A stretch of DNA of 44,265 bases from Alphaproteobacteria bacterium (lineage in GTDB: Bacteria; Pseudomonadota; Alphaproteobacteria; Rs-D84): contig JAGBCZ010000026.1 in assembly GCA_017937735.1 (NCBI GenBank), positions 1 through 44,265 of the forward strand. Direction: 5' to 3'. Position numbers and translations under genes: made by a program. The notes under the pieces are model-generated. The model was given only the letters and a program-made list of their open reading frames with translations. It did not search any database and was not told where the DNA came from. Shown piece by piece: positions 16,249 through 25,051 of the stretch (the first letter of the stretch is position 1; every line of letters begins with the position of its first letter).

Positions 16249-18651
16249 TTATGGAATAGCCTCGCATGTAAGTCCTGCATCTTCCAGTCTTTTTCCGGAT
16301 GGGCATTTACATCCTTTGAATTCTGTCCATACACCACCGTTTGCGGTGCAATTAGTATCAGAATTTGCATTAGACAGATATAACATACCCTTACCAATCA
16401 AAAGCATGTCAGGGACTTTTGAATCATCGACACCTGTTGTTGTTCTTACACATTCTGTACCTTTATTATCTAAATTATAGCACCAATACAGACTGCCCAA
16501 TGTATAACCCGCAGTAACCGATATCAAATCACCATTTTTTTCATCTGGGGTGTCCAATGTTGTATCAAGTACAGCCTTGGTTGTTGGCGTATATCCTGTT
16601 GCAAAACGTGCCATTCCGTTCAGATTATATGTTACGTTGCTTTCGGTTGCGTTGCTACCGTTAACAGCGTTCATATTGTGAACCCACGAAACGATTGCGT
16701 CTGGTGTTGGTGTTTCTGTTGCATCACCGTTTACTGACATACATGTTATAATCTGTGATTTACATGCGTTAATCGCATAATTCGCCTGTGCGGTATAGTT
16801 ATTCGAACTTAAACAAGAATTAACATCAGAAATACAATTTTCTGCATAACTGCTGATGATTTCATCTTGGGCAACCTTAATCTGTGTTAAGGTACGCTGC
16901 AAGTATTCACGAATAACCTGGTTGTTGTTCTTGTATTTCTTGTTGTCGTATGTATAGTTCTGACATTTGTTCAACACAGATGCACACATACCGTACGCCT
17001 TGTTATCCTTGATATAACCAATTTTATGTTGCAAATATGGTACAAGGATTTCACTTGTTTCCGTTACTTCTGATTCATTGATATGTGCGCCAATGTAATC
17101 AATCAGACTGCCATTTGCAAGCCATGCGTTATTATTTGTGCCACCGTCTTTATATGCCCATGTCGCATATAATCCTGTTGTATGTTGTACAGGCGCCGGT
17201 GCTACGCTTTGTGTTGAATCTTCAATAAGCCAGCCTGGGGTTGAACCGATAACAACTTCGCCGTTAACGATGTATTTGCCGGTTGGGTCCAGACAGTTTT
17301 CATAATCTGTGCCACAAACAAAGTCGTCTTGCATACATGAATCCAGTGCATTTACGCAACCACGCAAATCGTAAGAATTCTTTTGCTGTGCGACCATCAA
17401 ACGTGCCTTTTGCAAGACTGCCTTGGCGTTACGGACAGTACGGTTCATGTTTTCATTGGAATCTGTTAATGCACGTTCGTATGCGATACATTGTTTATCG
17501 ATTTCCAAGTCGTATGAATTTGTGATTATAGAGATATCAACACCCTGGGCCTGACATGTGTTTAATACTGCTGATTTGCAACGTGCCTGGGCGGTTTTAT
17601 ACAATTGTTCGCCACGTTGATTACTGATGCTGGCTGTATTTGTATTGTTACCTGCAAACAATGCTGTTAAATCAAAACCAGTACTGTCAATGTTAAAGTC
17701 CATCAAACCAGACAGGTCAAATGAAATGCCCGTTTCGGATGACGATGCAGTGCCTGTTTTGATGCCAACAATCATATCTTTGATGTTGTCCAAATCGTTT
17801 TTCAACTGTGTGCTATCTGTCGTAGATTGCATTGCCAATTCTGCTTCGGTTTGGGTGAACAGTGTTTCGATATCATCTTTGGTCAAACCGATGTATTGAA
17901 TCTGTTGTGAAACGTCTTGCAATGCTTCTGTTGCGGCCTTTAATGCGTTTTCTGTTTTTTCATAATTTTTGATGTTTTTTGAACAAGAACAACGACCTTG
18001 ATTATCGTCTAAAACATTACAGAAATTATCCATACAAGATGTATATTGTGCCTTGCAATAATCTGTCATTTGAACGATTTCGTCCATGTTTGAAATCGCG
18101 CTCTGCTTTTCTTCGGTTGATGTTACGATTTGTTCTTCTTCTTCAACAGAAATAGGTGCCGCTGCGGAAACGGATATTGTGGTTGGTGCACGCGCTTGAA
18201 TTGCATTTGATGAACGGGAACTAACACGGTTTGCGACCATTGGTGTTACCATGCCAACACGTGCAGTTACGCCCGGATTAGTATTCGCAGGTGTCGCACG
18301 GCGTGATGTTACAACAGTATTTGCATTTTCGCCAACGTTACGTGATGGACGTGATGCAACACGGCCAACGTTTTCTGTTGTTGTGCGTTCAAGTGCCTGA
18401 ACCGATGTACGTGCAGTTGTTGCATTTCTGGATGATTGGGAATTGCGGGCATTAACGTCACGTGCGCTGACACTGGATGTGTTGCTTGGGATTACACGTG
18501 ATGCGCCACGATTTGCGGTTGCGGTCCCACGTGGTACGGCACGTGATGGTTGGGCCACGGGTGTGTTTGTGACATTTCCTGTGTTGATTGAAACATCTGC
18601 AAACGCAGGCAGAGCCAATAATCCACATAATACAACAGTCAATTTTTTCAT
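16249..18651 (-). CDS. Large exported cysteine-rich protein with CX6C repeats
   Basis: Function unknown. The 800-residue protein has a clear signal peptide (MKKLTVVLCGLLALPAFA, cut before DVS) and so acts in or beyond the periplasm. Residues ~25-155 are low-complexity, rich in Arg, Thr, Asn, Ser and Val. The rest is helical with repeated cysteine pairs of the form CX6C (CKAQYTSC, CVNALDSC, CASVLNKC, CISDVNSC, CKSQIITC) and a CX7C variant, and ends in a cysteine-rich module (NGGVWTEFKGCKCPSGKRL). Such pairs suggest disulfide-stapled helical hairpins. I choose ATG 18651, preceded by GAAGGA, and not ATG 18666. It is a single-gene unit with its own promoter and terminator. Confidence 0.85.
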   Translation of the reverse strand: MKKLTVVLCGLLALPAFADVSINTGNVTNTPVAQPSRAVPRGTATANRGASRVIPSNTSSVSARDVNARNSQSSRNATTARTSVQALERTTTENVGRVASRPSRNVGENANTVVTSRRATPANTNPGVTARVGMVTPMVANRVSSRSSNAIQARAPTTISVSAAAPISVEEEEQIVTSTEEKQSAISNMDEIVQMTDYCKAQYTSCMDNFCNVLDDNQGRCSCSKNIKNYEKTENALKAATEALQDVSQQIQYIGLTKDDIETLFTQTEAELAMQSTTDSTQLKNDLDNIKDMIVGIKTGTASSSETGISFDLSGLMDFNIDSTGFDLTALFAGNNTNTASISNQRGEQLYKTAQARCKSAVLNTCQAQGVDISIITNSYDLEIDKQCIAYERALTDSNENMNRTVRNAKAVLQKARLMVAQQKNSYDLRGCVNALDSCMQDDFVCGTDYENCLDPTGKYIVNGEVVIGSTPGWLIEDSTQSVAPAPVQHTTGLYATWAYKDGGTNNNAWLANGSLIDYIGAHINESEVTETSEILVPYLQHKIGYIKDNKAYGMCASVLNKCQNYTYDNKKYKNNNQVIREYLQRTLTQIKVAQDEIISSYAENCISDVNSCLSSNNYTAQANYAINACKSQIITCMSVNGDATETPTPDAIVSWVHNMNAVNGSNATESNVTYNLNGMARFATGYTPTTKAVLDTTLDTPDEKNGDLISVTAGYTLGSLYWCYNLDNKGTECVRTTTGVDDSKVPDMLLIGKGMLYLSNANSDTNCTANGGVWTEFKGCKCPSGKRLEDAGLTCEAIP

Positions 18652-18678
18652 GTTAAATTCCTTCATTCCTTATGTGAC

Positions 18679-18707
18679 ATTTTATCACATTGCGAATCGT
18701 GTGACAA
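18679..18707 (-). promoter_or_regulatory. Promoter and overlapping inverted repeat of the cysteine-rich protein gene
   Basis: Minus strand TTGTCA (18707-18702), 17-base spacer, TAAAAT (18684-18679). The -10 box sits inside ATGTGA-N7-TCACAT (about 18673-18691), a CRP/FNR-like half-site pair but with seven instead of six central bases. Confidence 0.65.
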
Positions 18708-18778
18708 GTGAAAAAAGCAAGCACATTTCATAATTTATGAATAATTTCTTAATTTATTAAAAAGTATAATGAATTTAC

Positions 18779-18807
18779 TTGCGAAGAATAACGCTTTTTC
18801 ATATAAT
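18779..18807 (+). promoter_or_regulatory. Promoter of the phospholipase D-like gene
   Basis: TTGCGA (18779-18784), 17-base spacer, TATAAT (18802-18807). Confidence 0.75.
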
Positions 18808-18833
18808 GTTCAACTGAACGCAAGGGAATAAAA

Positions 18834-20423
18834 TTGTCTTTGATAAAAAAAGTTGCTTTTTGGATTTTTACATTACCATTGATGGGGTGTACAACCGTGC
18901 CAACAACAGTGCATGATGCACGTTTGGATAATTATGTACCAAAGGTGGGGGCGGTTGATTTTAATTATAATCCCTATGACACCCCAATCGCACAGTGTTA
19001 TGCAGATGAATTGTCTGGGGGCAAGCATATATCTGGCGCAACATTAATCGAAGACGGTCTATCTGCATTTGTTATTCGTTCTGCATTTGCGCGTATGGCG
19101 ACCAAGACAATCGATTTGCAGACATATATATACAGTAATGACTTTTCGTCACGTGTTTTGATTGGTGAATTAAAACGTGCTGCCGACCGTGGGGTCAAGA
19201 TACGTATCTTGTTGGATGATTACGGCACAAAATCAGATATCGTTGATGTTACACTGTTGAATCAGCACCCTAATATAGAGGTCAAGATATTTAACACTGT
19301 TCCAAATCGGTCCAAGATTTTATATTATCCGCAATTCTTGATGGATTTTAACCGCTTGAATTCACGTATGCATAACAAGTTATTTATTGTTGATAATATT
19401 GCGTACATCACAGGTGGCCGAAACGTTGGCAGTAACTATTTCTATCCAGAAACGGCATCTAATTTTTCTGATACAGATGTACTGTTTATCGGCGATATGA
19501 CACATTATGCCACAGACAGTTTTAATGAATATTGGAATCATCATTTATCAATTCCCGCATCTGTATTTCCAAAGGCAAAGTCTAAAAAAGCATTACGCAA
19601 ACTGGAACGTAACTTTGCAGAAATCGAACGCAAAAGTGCCGAAGAAGTCAAAACGTATAACAATATCATCAACATGGTGCAACAGGCGTTTAAACGCAAA
19701 GACTTTGATTTCAGCTGGGGACGTGGAAAATTCTTGGCAGATCCACCTGAAAAAGTTGAAATGACAATGGATGAAAAAGAACAATATCGTGGCGATATTG
19801 TGCGTGCATTACAGCATCTGTGGAACAAGACCCAGGATTCTGTATATATGTCTGCGGCGTATTTTGTGCCGGGGCAGGGTGGGCTGGAAAGCGTCATGCG
19901 TGAAGAAGATTCTGGTGTTCACATGACGATTGTAACAAATTCTTTGGCATCAACAAATGCGCCAACTGTTTACGCAAAATGGGAAAAGTATAGAAAGAAA
20001 TTGATTGAATCAGGTGCATCTGTTTATGAATTTATGGTGTCTGCTGAAAATTTGCGTGGCAAGGAACATGACCGTGAAAGAAAGCAATCCAGTTTTTCTG
20101 TCTTGCACAGTAAAACGATGGTGTTTGATGACAACATTTCTTGGATTGGCAGTTTTAATCTAGACCCACGCAGTGCGTATTATAATACTGAAAATGTGGC
20201 TATATTTGAAAGCCGTGATTTTGCCAATAAATTACGTGAAATGATTATCAAAGACACACAGACTTCTTGGCGGGTAACACTGGATGAAAATGGTAATACT
20301 GTCTGGACAGGTCAACGTTCAACAGATAAAAATCCCCAGGTTCATAAATGTGCCCCAGATACATCTGTGTTCAGACGTATTTGGAAATCGATATGTAATC
20401 TGGTGCCAGAAAAGTTCGTATAA
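18834..20423 (+). CDS. Phospholipase D family lipoprotein, cardiolipin-synthase (ClsC)-like
   Basis: Likely makes cardiolipin from two phospholipids at the envelope. Of 529 residues, the N-terminus is a lipoprotein signal with lipobox LMGC (about residues 16-19). Two HxKx4D (HKD) motifs are present: MHNKLFIVD near residue 180 followed by GGRNVGSNYF, and LHSKTMVFD near residue 425 followed by GSFNLDPRS. The order and spacing match the YmdC/ClsC branch of bacterial cardiolipin synthases. The start is TTG at 18834, well placed after AAGGGA; there is no ATG close by. It is a single transcript with a promoter 27 bases upstream and a bidirectional terminator downstream. Confidence 0.88.
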   Translation: MSLIKKVAFWIFTLPLMGCTTVPTTVHDARLDNYVPKVGAVDFNYNPYDTPIAQCYADELSGGKHISGATLIEDGLSAFVIRSAFARMATKTIDLQTYIYSNDFSSRVLIGELKRAADRGVKIRILLDDYGTKSDIVDVTLLNQHPNIEVKIFNTVPNRSKILYYPQFLMDFNRLNSRMHNKLFIVDNIAYITGGRNVGSNYFYPETASNFSDTDVLFIGDMTHYATDSFNEYWNHHLSIPASVFPKAKSKKALRKLERNFAEIERKSAEEVKTYNNIINMVQQAFKRKDFDFSWGRGKFLADPPEKVEMTMDEKEQYRGDIVRALQHLWNKTQDSVYMSAAYFVPGQGGLESVMREEDSGVHMTIVTNSLASTNAPTVYAKWEKYRKKLIESGASVYEFMVSAENLRGKEHDRERKQSSFSVLHSKTMVFDDNISWIGSFNLDPRSAYYNTENVAIFESRDFANKLREMIIKDTQTSWRVTLDENGNTVWTGQRSTDKNPQVHKCAPDTSVFRRIWKSICNLVPEKFV

Positions 20424-20447
20424 AAAAACCGCATTTGCGGTTTTTTT
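20424..20447. terminator. Bidirectional terminator
   Basis: AAACCGC and GCGGTTT arms flanked by A7 and T7, serving the converging genes on both sides. Confidence 0.9.
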
Positions 20448-20778
20448 AATGATGATGTGATACAAAATGTAATATCAGACTGATGATAAATATGACTGTT
20501 ATAACAGATAATACCGTACGCTGAACCCTGTGTGACGATTTTCCACCACATTGTTCACACCCGCATGAGCAATCACGCAATACTAAATACCAAGACAGCG
20601 CCAACATTGCCCCAGAAAATAAAAACAACCATGGTTCCATCCAGTGTGGTAAAATGTGGAAATGTGCCGCATCTGGTGCGATTAAGCCGATAACTGCCAA
20701 CAACATTGGTATTCCACAGCAGAATATATGTGGTGCGATTGTTGCGATAATCCCGATTTTAACAGCCTTGTTTTTCAT
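20446..20778 (-). CDS. Small membrane protein, possible heavy-metal transport-like protein
   Basis: A 110-residue protein with three predicted membrane helices (about residues 6-30, 47-65 and 85-105). Metal-site-like features are a CCGIP motif in the first helix, as in MerT/MerC-like transporters, a CSCGCEQCGG cluster between helices two and three, and a histidine-rich end (HFVSHHH). I take ATG 20778 with AAAGGA upstream; the longer frame to 20871 lacks support. No metal regulator or reductase is adjacent. The assignment to a mercury or other metal system is tentative; it could be an unrelated small membrane protein. Confidence 0.6.
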   Translation of the reverse strand: MKNKAVKIGIIATIAPHIFCCGIPMLLAVIGLIAPDAAHFHILPHWMEPWLFLFSGAMLALSWYLVLRDCSCGCEQCGGKSSHRVQRTVLSVITVIFIISLILHFVSHHH

Positions 20779-20841
20779 AATGTATCCTTTGACTGGCGGA
20801 ATTATAAATCTTTTTTTCTGTTTGTAAAATATAAAGTTATA

Positions 20842-20889
20842 GGTATAAAATACTAGTTGACAAATAAACAAAATGTATTAACGTAATAT
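20842..20889. promoter_or_regulatory. Divergent promoter region
   Basis: Minus strand TTGTCA (20863-20858) with a TATAAC about 16 bases on would serve the small membrane protein. On the plus strand TAATAT (20884-20889) lies six bases before ATG 20896; its only TTGACA (20857-20862) is 21 bases away, longer than usual. Confidence 0.45.
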
Positions 20890-20895
20890 TCTGTA

Positions 20896-21792
20896 ATGAT
20901 AGAGAAGTTCAAGACTTATTTTGCGTTATCAAATTTAAAGGTTGGATATCCAAATTTTTATTGGAGTTGTCCTGTATACTTGTTTACAACGGAAAATATA
21001 TCTGGGTATTTAGATAAAATCCCACCGTTTGAAAATAAAAATGTGTTAAGTGTTTGTGCATCTGGCGATCATGCGTTTGAATGTTTGTTACGTGGTGCCA
21101 AAAATGTGGATGTTTTTGATATAAATTACCTGCAACAGTATGTCTTGGAATTAAAGTCAAAGATGATACAAAACCTGTCTTATAAAGATTTTAAACGCTT
21201 TTTCTTTGAAAAACGTAATTTTTTTGACCGCAATATTATCAATCCAATATTTAATGATTTTTCCGAAGGGTTGCAGACATTTTTGAATGTGTATTATGCA
21301 CGCGATGTAAATAATGTTTTGTTTCGTCCTTGCGAATACGGCAAAGAATATATGTTGTCACATTATATGTTGCCGTCTTATATGACAGACAAGGATAAAT
21401 ATAAACAGTTAAGTAACTTAATGCCTGAAAAATTTAACTTTATCAGATGTGATATTGATAAATTGCATTCTAAGACACAGCAACAATATTCGCTAATCTT
21501 GTTATCAAATATATTTGGATTTAAATACAATGTTGATGTTAATAGTAATAAATCGGCAAATATGTTTTTATCAGGTGTTTTAGATACGCTGGCAACAAAA
21601 AATTTATGTGATGATGGTATTATTTGTTGGAACTATATGTGGCGTTGCACCCCAAGTTCAGTAAATTTTGCGCCAACTACGCATACGGATAAATATGTTT
21701 TTTCTAATGTTGGTATTTCAACAGCACGACCAATGCCAATGTTGTCTGATATAGATCGTGTTTTTTTGATGAAGAAACAAAATTCAAAATAA
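20896..21792 (+). CDS. DUF3419-like SAM-dependent transferase
   Basis: Probable S-adenosylmethionine-binding enzyme of 298 residues. VLSVCASGDHAFECLLRGA (about residues 50-68) is the glycine-containing SAM-binding loop, followed by VDVFDIN, the acidic residue that binds the ribose, and later SLILLSNIFGF. This pattern fits the DUF3419 family, which includes BtaA enzymes that attach an aminocarboxypropyl group to diacylglycerol. The protein is shorter than BtaA and no btaB partner is adjacent, so the lipid role is not shown. There is no Shine-Dalgarno sequence; the -10-like box sits six bases before the ATG, suggesting a leaderless message. Confidence 0.6.
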   Translation: MIEKFKTYFALSNLKVGYPNFYWSCPVYLFTTENISGYLDKIPPFENKNVLSVCASGDHAFECLLRGAKNVDVFDINYLQQYVLELKSKMIQNLSYKDFKRFFFEKRNFFDRNIINPIFNDFSEGLQTFLNVYYARDVNNVLFRPCEYGKEYMLSHYMLPSYMTDKDKYKQLSNLMPEKFNFIRCDIDKLHSKTQQQYSLILLSNIFGFKYNVDVNSNKSANMFLSGVLDTLATKNLCDDGIICWNYMWRCTPSSVNFAPTTHTDKYVFSNVGISTARPMPMLSDIDRVFLMKKQNSK

Positions 21793-21796
21793 ATTT

Positions 21797-21872
21797 TGGC
21801 ATCCCCAGCAGGGCTCGAACCTGCATCTAATTCTTAGGAGGAATTTGTTCTATCCTGTTGAACTATGGGGAC
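21797..21872 (-). tRNA. tRNA-Arg (anticodon CCU)
   Basis: On the minus strand GTCCCCA pairs with TGGGGAT to form the acceptor stem, with discriminator G and encoded CCA. The D-loop AGTTCAACAGGATAGA and T-loop GGTTCGAGCC are canonical. The anticodon loop CTCCTAA, closed by AATTC/GAATT, gives anticodon CCT, which reads the Arg codon AGG. It lies between the DUF3419-like gene and the IHF gene and converges on the former, whose stop codon ends four bases from it. Confidence 0.95.
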
Positions 21873-21927
21873 AATGCGGCAATATTATAACAAAATAAAT
21901 GACGGTTCAATAATTATTATTTATATA

Positions 21928-21956
21928 TTGCAAGTTGTCTTTTTGATTTGTATAAT
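21928..21956 (+). promoter_or_regulatory. Promoter of the IHF-alpha gene
   Basis: TTGCAA (21928-21933), 17-base spacer, perfect TATAAT (21951-21956). Confidence 0.85.
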
Positions 21957-21989
21957 ACCAACCGATTTATAGCACAAGGGAAAAAAGAA

Positions 21990-22280
21990 ATGGCAACGAT
22001 TACAAGAAATGATTTTGCAAATAGATTGCGTGAACGTTTTGGTTTAACAACTGCGGATGCGTATAAAATGGTTGATGTTGTTTTTGATGAAATTTGTGAA
22101 GCGTTAATCAACGGTGAAGAAGTTAAATTTGCAGGTCTTGGTACATTTAAAATTTTAGAAAAAAATGCACGTATGGGACGCAATCCAAAAACAGGTGCGT
22201 CTGCGGTAATATCTGCACGCCGTGTTGCATCGTTCCGCCCCAGTACGGAATTTCGTGAACGTGTTGCGACCAAGAAATAA
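21990..22280 (+). CDS. ihfA: Integration host factor alpha-like DNA-bending protein
   Basis: Small nucleoid protein of the HU/IHF family that bends DNA as a dimer. The 96 residues have the N-terminal helical dimer core and the DNA-binding arm with RMGRNPKTG at residues 61-69, where the proline intercalates. The N-terminal TRNDFANRLRERFGLT and the C-terminal RVASFRPSTEFRERV look more like IHF alpha than HU, but the distinction is not certain from sequence reading alone. The start at ATG 21990 is preceded by AAGGGA; the extended frame from 21948 starts before the promoter -10 and is not real. A strong terminator follows. The usual pheT or merR neighbours are absent. Confidence 0.88.
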   Translation: MATITRNDFANRLRERFGLTTADAYKMVDVVFDEICEALINGEEVKFAGLGTFKILEKNARMGRNPKTGASAVISARRVASFRPSTEFRERVATKK

Positions 22281-22307
22281 AACAACCGCCAGATGGCGGT
22301 TGTTTTA
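22281..22307 (+). terminator. Intrinsic terminator of ihfA
   Basis: AACAACCGCC and GGCGGTTGTT arms with an AGAT loop, continuing into TTTTAT. Confidence 0.9.
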
Positions 22308-22357
22308 TGTGTATGATATGTTGATTTTTTTATGAATTTATGAAACTATTCTAAATC

Positions 22358-22996
22358 ATGCTAGATAGAATAAAATCTGTATTAACTAAACTTGGGTTTT
22401 GTGCCAAAGACGTTGATTCTCTGTCGCAAGATATTTTTAATACTTATACATCTGCTGAACGTTATTATCATAATATAAATCATATTTATAAAATGCTGAA
22501 TAATTTTGATGATTTTATGCGCTGTTCTGGATGTGCAGACCAAATTAAAAATATTAACGATTTTGCGTTTGCGATAATAATGCATGATTATGTGCATGGT
22601 ACGATAAATGATGTTGCTGATAGTGTGCAAAAAACCAAAGAATTTTTGCAAAAAATCGATTTAAAATACGATACTAAATATGTTGAAAATTTAATAAACG
22701 CCACAGATTATAATAAATGTGTAACGCCTGATTTTGATGGACAGTTGATACAAGATTTAGATTTAAATACTTTGGGCGCCGATTATATTGAATATGATAA
22801 ATATTCAAATCAAATTAGATGTGAATATATACAGTATCCAGATTCTGTGTTTTACAAAGAAAGAATTAAAGTCTTAAATAATTTTTTAAATCGCAAATAT
22901 ATTTTTAATACGAAATATTACCGTGATAATTATGAGTATATTGCACGTGCTAATCTGATAAAAGAGTTGTCCAAGATTGTTCCGTTGGTCGATTAA
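22358..22996 (+). CDS. HD-domain predicted metal-dependent phosphohydrolase
   Basis: A 212-residue soluble protein of the HD superfamily. His38 and His42 (YYHNINH), the His76-Asp77 pair and His80 in IMHDYVH, and a late Asp in DLDLNTLG near residue 134 make up the metal site. This resembles the predicted HD-hydrolase proteins of the COG4339 type; the substrate is unknown. The gene is notably AT-rich even for this window. There is no Shine-Dalgarno sequence, and a TATTCT box lies five bases before the ATG, so the message may be leaderless, although no -35 box at good spacing is visible. It ends at a strong terminator. Confidence 0.75.
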   Translation: MLDRIKSVLTKLGFCAKDVDSLSQDIFNTYTSAERYYHNINHIYKMLNNFDDFMRCSGCADQIKNINDFAFAIIMHDYVHGTINDVADSVQKTKEFLQKIDLKYDTKYVENLINATDYNKCVTPDFDGQLIQDLDLNTLGADYIEYDKYSNQIRCEYIQYPDSVFYKERIKVLNNFLNRKYIFNTKYYRDNYEYIARANLIKELSKIVPLVD

Positions 22997-22998
22997 AA

Positions 22999-23020
22999 AA
23001 ATCCCCGTTTGGGGATTTCT
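22999..23020 (+). terminator. Intrinsic terminator of the HD-domain gene
   Basis: AAATCCCC and GGGGATTT arms with loop GTTT, then a T-rich tract. Confidence 0.85.
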
Positions 23021-23035
23021 TATTTTGATGTAACA

Positions 23036-23061
23036 AAAAAGCGATGATAAAACATCGCTTT
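23036..23061 (-). terminator. Intrinsic terminator of the hemW-peptidase unit
   Basis: AAAGCGATG (23038-23046) with CATCGCTTT (23053-23061); read on the minus strand the hairpin is followed by six T. Confidence 0.9.
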
Positions 23062-23066
23062 CTTTT

Positions 23067-25049
23067 CTACCACAGTTTTACACGATTTTGCGGTGCGATA
23101 AACATTTTGTCATTTGGTGTAATGCCGAACACGTCATACCATGCATTGATATGTGGCAATATACCATTTACACGATTATGCCCCAGTGAATGTTCATCAA
23201 TCTTGGTTCTGCGTATTTCTTCGTCAGGTCTGATGTTGCCTGCCCATACGCCTGCGTATGCAATAAAGAAGCGCATATCAGATGTTAAATCACCAACTGT
23301 TTCAGATTGTGTTCCGAATTTTTTATACGCATCAAATGAAATTGTGACACCGCCATAATCAGCCAAGTTTTCGCCCAATGTAAATTCGCCGTTCGCATTT
23401 ACATCGTCATTGATTTTTATGGTGTTAAAAAATTCCTTCATAACGTTTGCGCGTATGTCAAATCCATTGGCGTCATCTGCTGTCCACCAGTCTTTCATAT
23501 TTCCGTCTTTGTCAAAATGACGACCTGAATCATCAAATCCGTGTGTCATTTCATGGCCAATCACAGCACCAATTGCGCCATAATTAAACGCATCGTCTGC
23601 ATCCATATCAAAGAAAGGATATTGCAGAATACCTGCTGGGAAACAGATTTCGTTTGTCGATGGGTCGTAATATGCATTTACTTCATGTGCGTTCATATAC
23701 CAAATATTTGGGTCTTTTTCTGTGCCTATTTTTTCAATCCAAAATGCATCTTCGAATTGTGATACACGCACCATGTTTTCCCATAACGAATCATTTTTTA
23801 TTTCCAGTTTTGAATAATCACGCCATTTATCTGGGTATCCAATTTTTGCCTTAAAGGTTGATAATTTTTCCAATGCTTTTTGTTTTGTTGTGTCACTCAT
23901 CCAGTCCAGATTTTCAATACGTATTGCGTATGCACGTTGCAAATTTTTTACCAACTGTTGCATGCGTTGTTTTGCATCGCTTGAAAAATATTTTTCGACA
24001 TACAGTCTGCCTACTTCTTCGCCCAGTGCGCCATCAATCATTGATACAGCACGTTTCCAACGTGGCTTTTGTTCTTTTTGTCCTGCCATTGTGCGATTGT
24101 AAAAATCAAAAGATATATCGTATGTTTTGTCATCTAACAATGTGTCTGCGGAACTGACGATACGGTATTTTAAATATGTTTTAATCAATTCAAAGTCAGT
24201 ATCGTTCATAATTGCGATTGACTCTTTAATCGCTTCTGGTTGTGCGATGTTTATATATTTTGCATGTGTTGCGCCACGTGCAGATAAAAATTTATCCCAA
24301 TTAAACCCAGCAAATTTTTCTTTGATATCAGCAATACTCATTTTGTGATAGTTTGCATGTGGGTTCCGCAGTTTTTCTTTGGTATAAAAAGATTTTGCCA
24401 TGCGTTCTTCCAGTGCATATAATTTTTGTACATCAATATCAATGCCAAAGTTTTCCATTTGTTTTGCGATAAATTCTTGATATTTTTTTCTGATTTCAAC
24501 AGATTTTGCATCTGTGTCGAAATAGTAATCGCGTGACAGCCCCAGGCCGCCTTGTCCAATGTTATACAGAAAGTGATTGCTGTCCATTTCATCCAGTGCG
24601 ACACCGTCTGCCCAAAATGCAGAAGAAAACTTAAATACATGTCCCATGTATTCTTCTAAATCCTGGCGGGTTAATTTATCGATTTTTGCAATTAAATTAT
24701 TAACAGGCTTTGTGCCGTCTTGATTTAATTTTTCTGCATCCATTGCGATTTTATACAGTGTACCGATTTTGCCTGTATCGCTTTCTGAAATCTGACGTGT
24801 ACGTTCCAGATTTGTGTTAATCAAAATTTCGAACGAACCATATCTGGAATAGTCATCTGGAATTGGATTTGCAACTTGCCATCCATTTGTTGCATATTGA
24901 TAAAAGTCATTTCCTGCATGAAAATTTGTATTCATATTTTCAAGTTTTATTCCAATGTCCAATGTGTTCTCCTTTGTAAAAAAATATGCGCATGCGACAG
25001 AAAATATAACTGCCACTATACCAACAAGATTTAATATTTTATTTTTCAT
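23067..25049 (-). CDS. M13 family zinc metallopeptidase (neprilysin/PepO-like)
   Basis: Zinc endopeptidase acting on peptides at the cell envelope. Of 660 residues, the N-terminus is a hydrophobic segment (about residues 5-22, a membrane anchor or signal). The zinc site HEMTH is near residues 499-503 in GHEMTHGFDD, and the third ligand and its aspartate are in GENLADYGG. NAYYDP, which binds substrate backbone in this family, is also present. The C-terminus ends VKLW, as in M13 enzymes, which usually end in W. ATG 25049 starts two bases after the hemW stop, so the two are co-transcribed. A longer frame up to 25112 overlaps hemW and lacks support. Confidence 0.95.
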   Translation of the reverse strand: MKNKILNLVGIVAVIFSVACAYFFTKENTLDIGIKLENMNTNFHAGNDFYQYATNGWQVANPIPDDYSRYGSFEILINTNLERTRQISESDTGKIGTLYKIAMDAEKLNQDGTKPVNNLIAKIDKLTRQDLEEYMGHVFKFSSAFWADGVALDEMDSNHFLYNIGQGGLGLSRDYYFDTDAKSVEIRKKYQEFIAKQMENFGIDIDVQKLYALEERMAKSFYTKEKLRNPHANYHKMSIADIKEKFAGFNWDKFLSARGATHAKYINIAQPEAIKESIAIMNDTDFELIKTYLKYRIVSSADTLLDDKTYDISFDFYNRTMAGQKEQKPRWKRAVSMIDGALGEEVGRLYVEKYFSSDAKQRMQQLVKNLQRAYAIRIENLDWMSDTTKQKALEKLSTFKAKIGYPDKWRDYSKLEIKNDSLWENMVRVSQFEDAFWIEKIGTEKDPNIWYMNAHEVNAYYDPSTNEICFPAGILQYPFFDMDADDAFNYGAIGAVIGHEMTHGFDDSGRHFDKDGNMKDWWTADDANGFDIRANVMKEFFNTIKINDDVNANGEFTLGENLADYGGVTISFDAYKKFGTQSETVGDLTSDMRFFIAYAGVWAGNIRPDEEIRRTKIDEHSLGHNRVNGILPHINAWYDVFGITPNDKMFIAPQNRVKLW

Positions 25050-25051
25050 TT

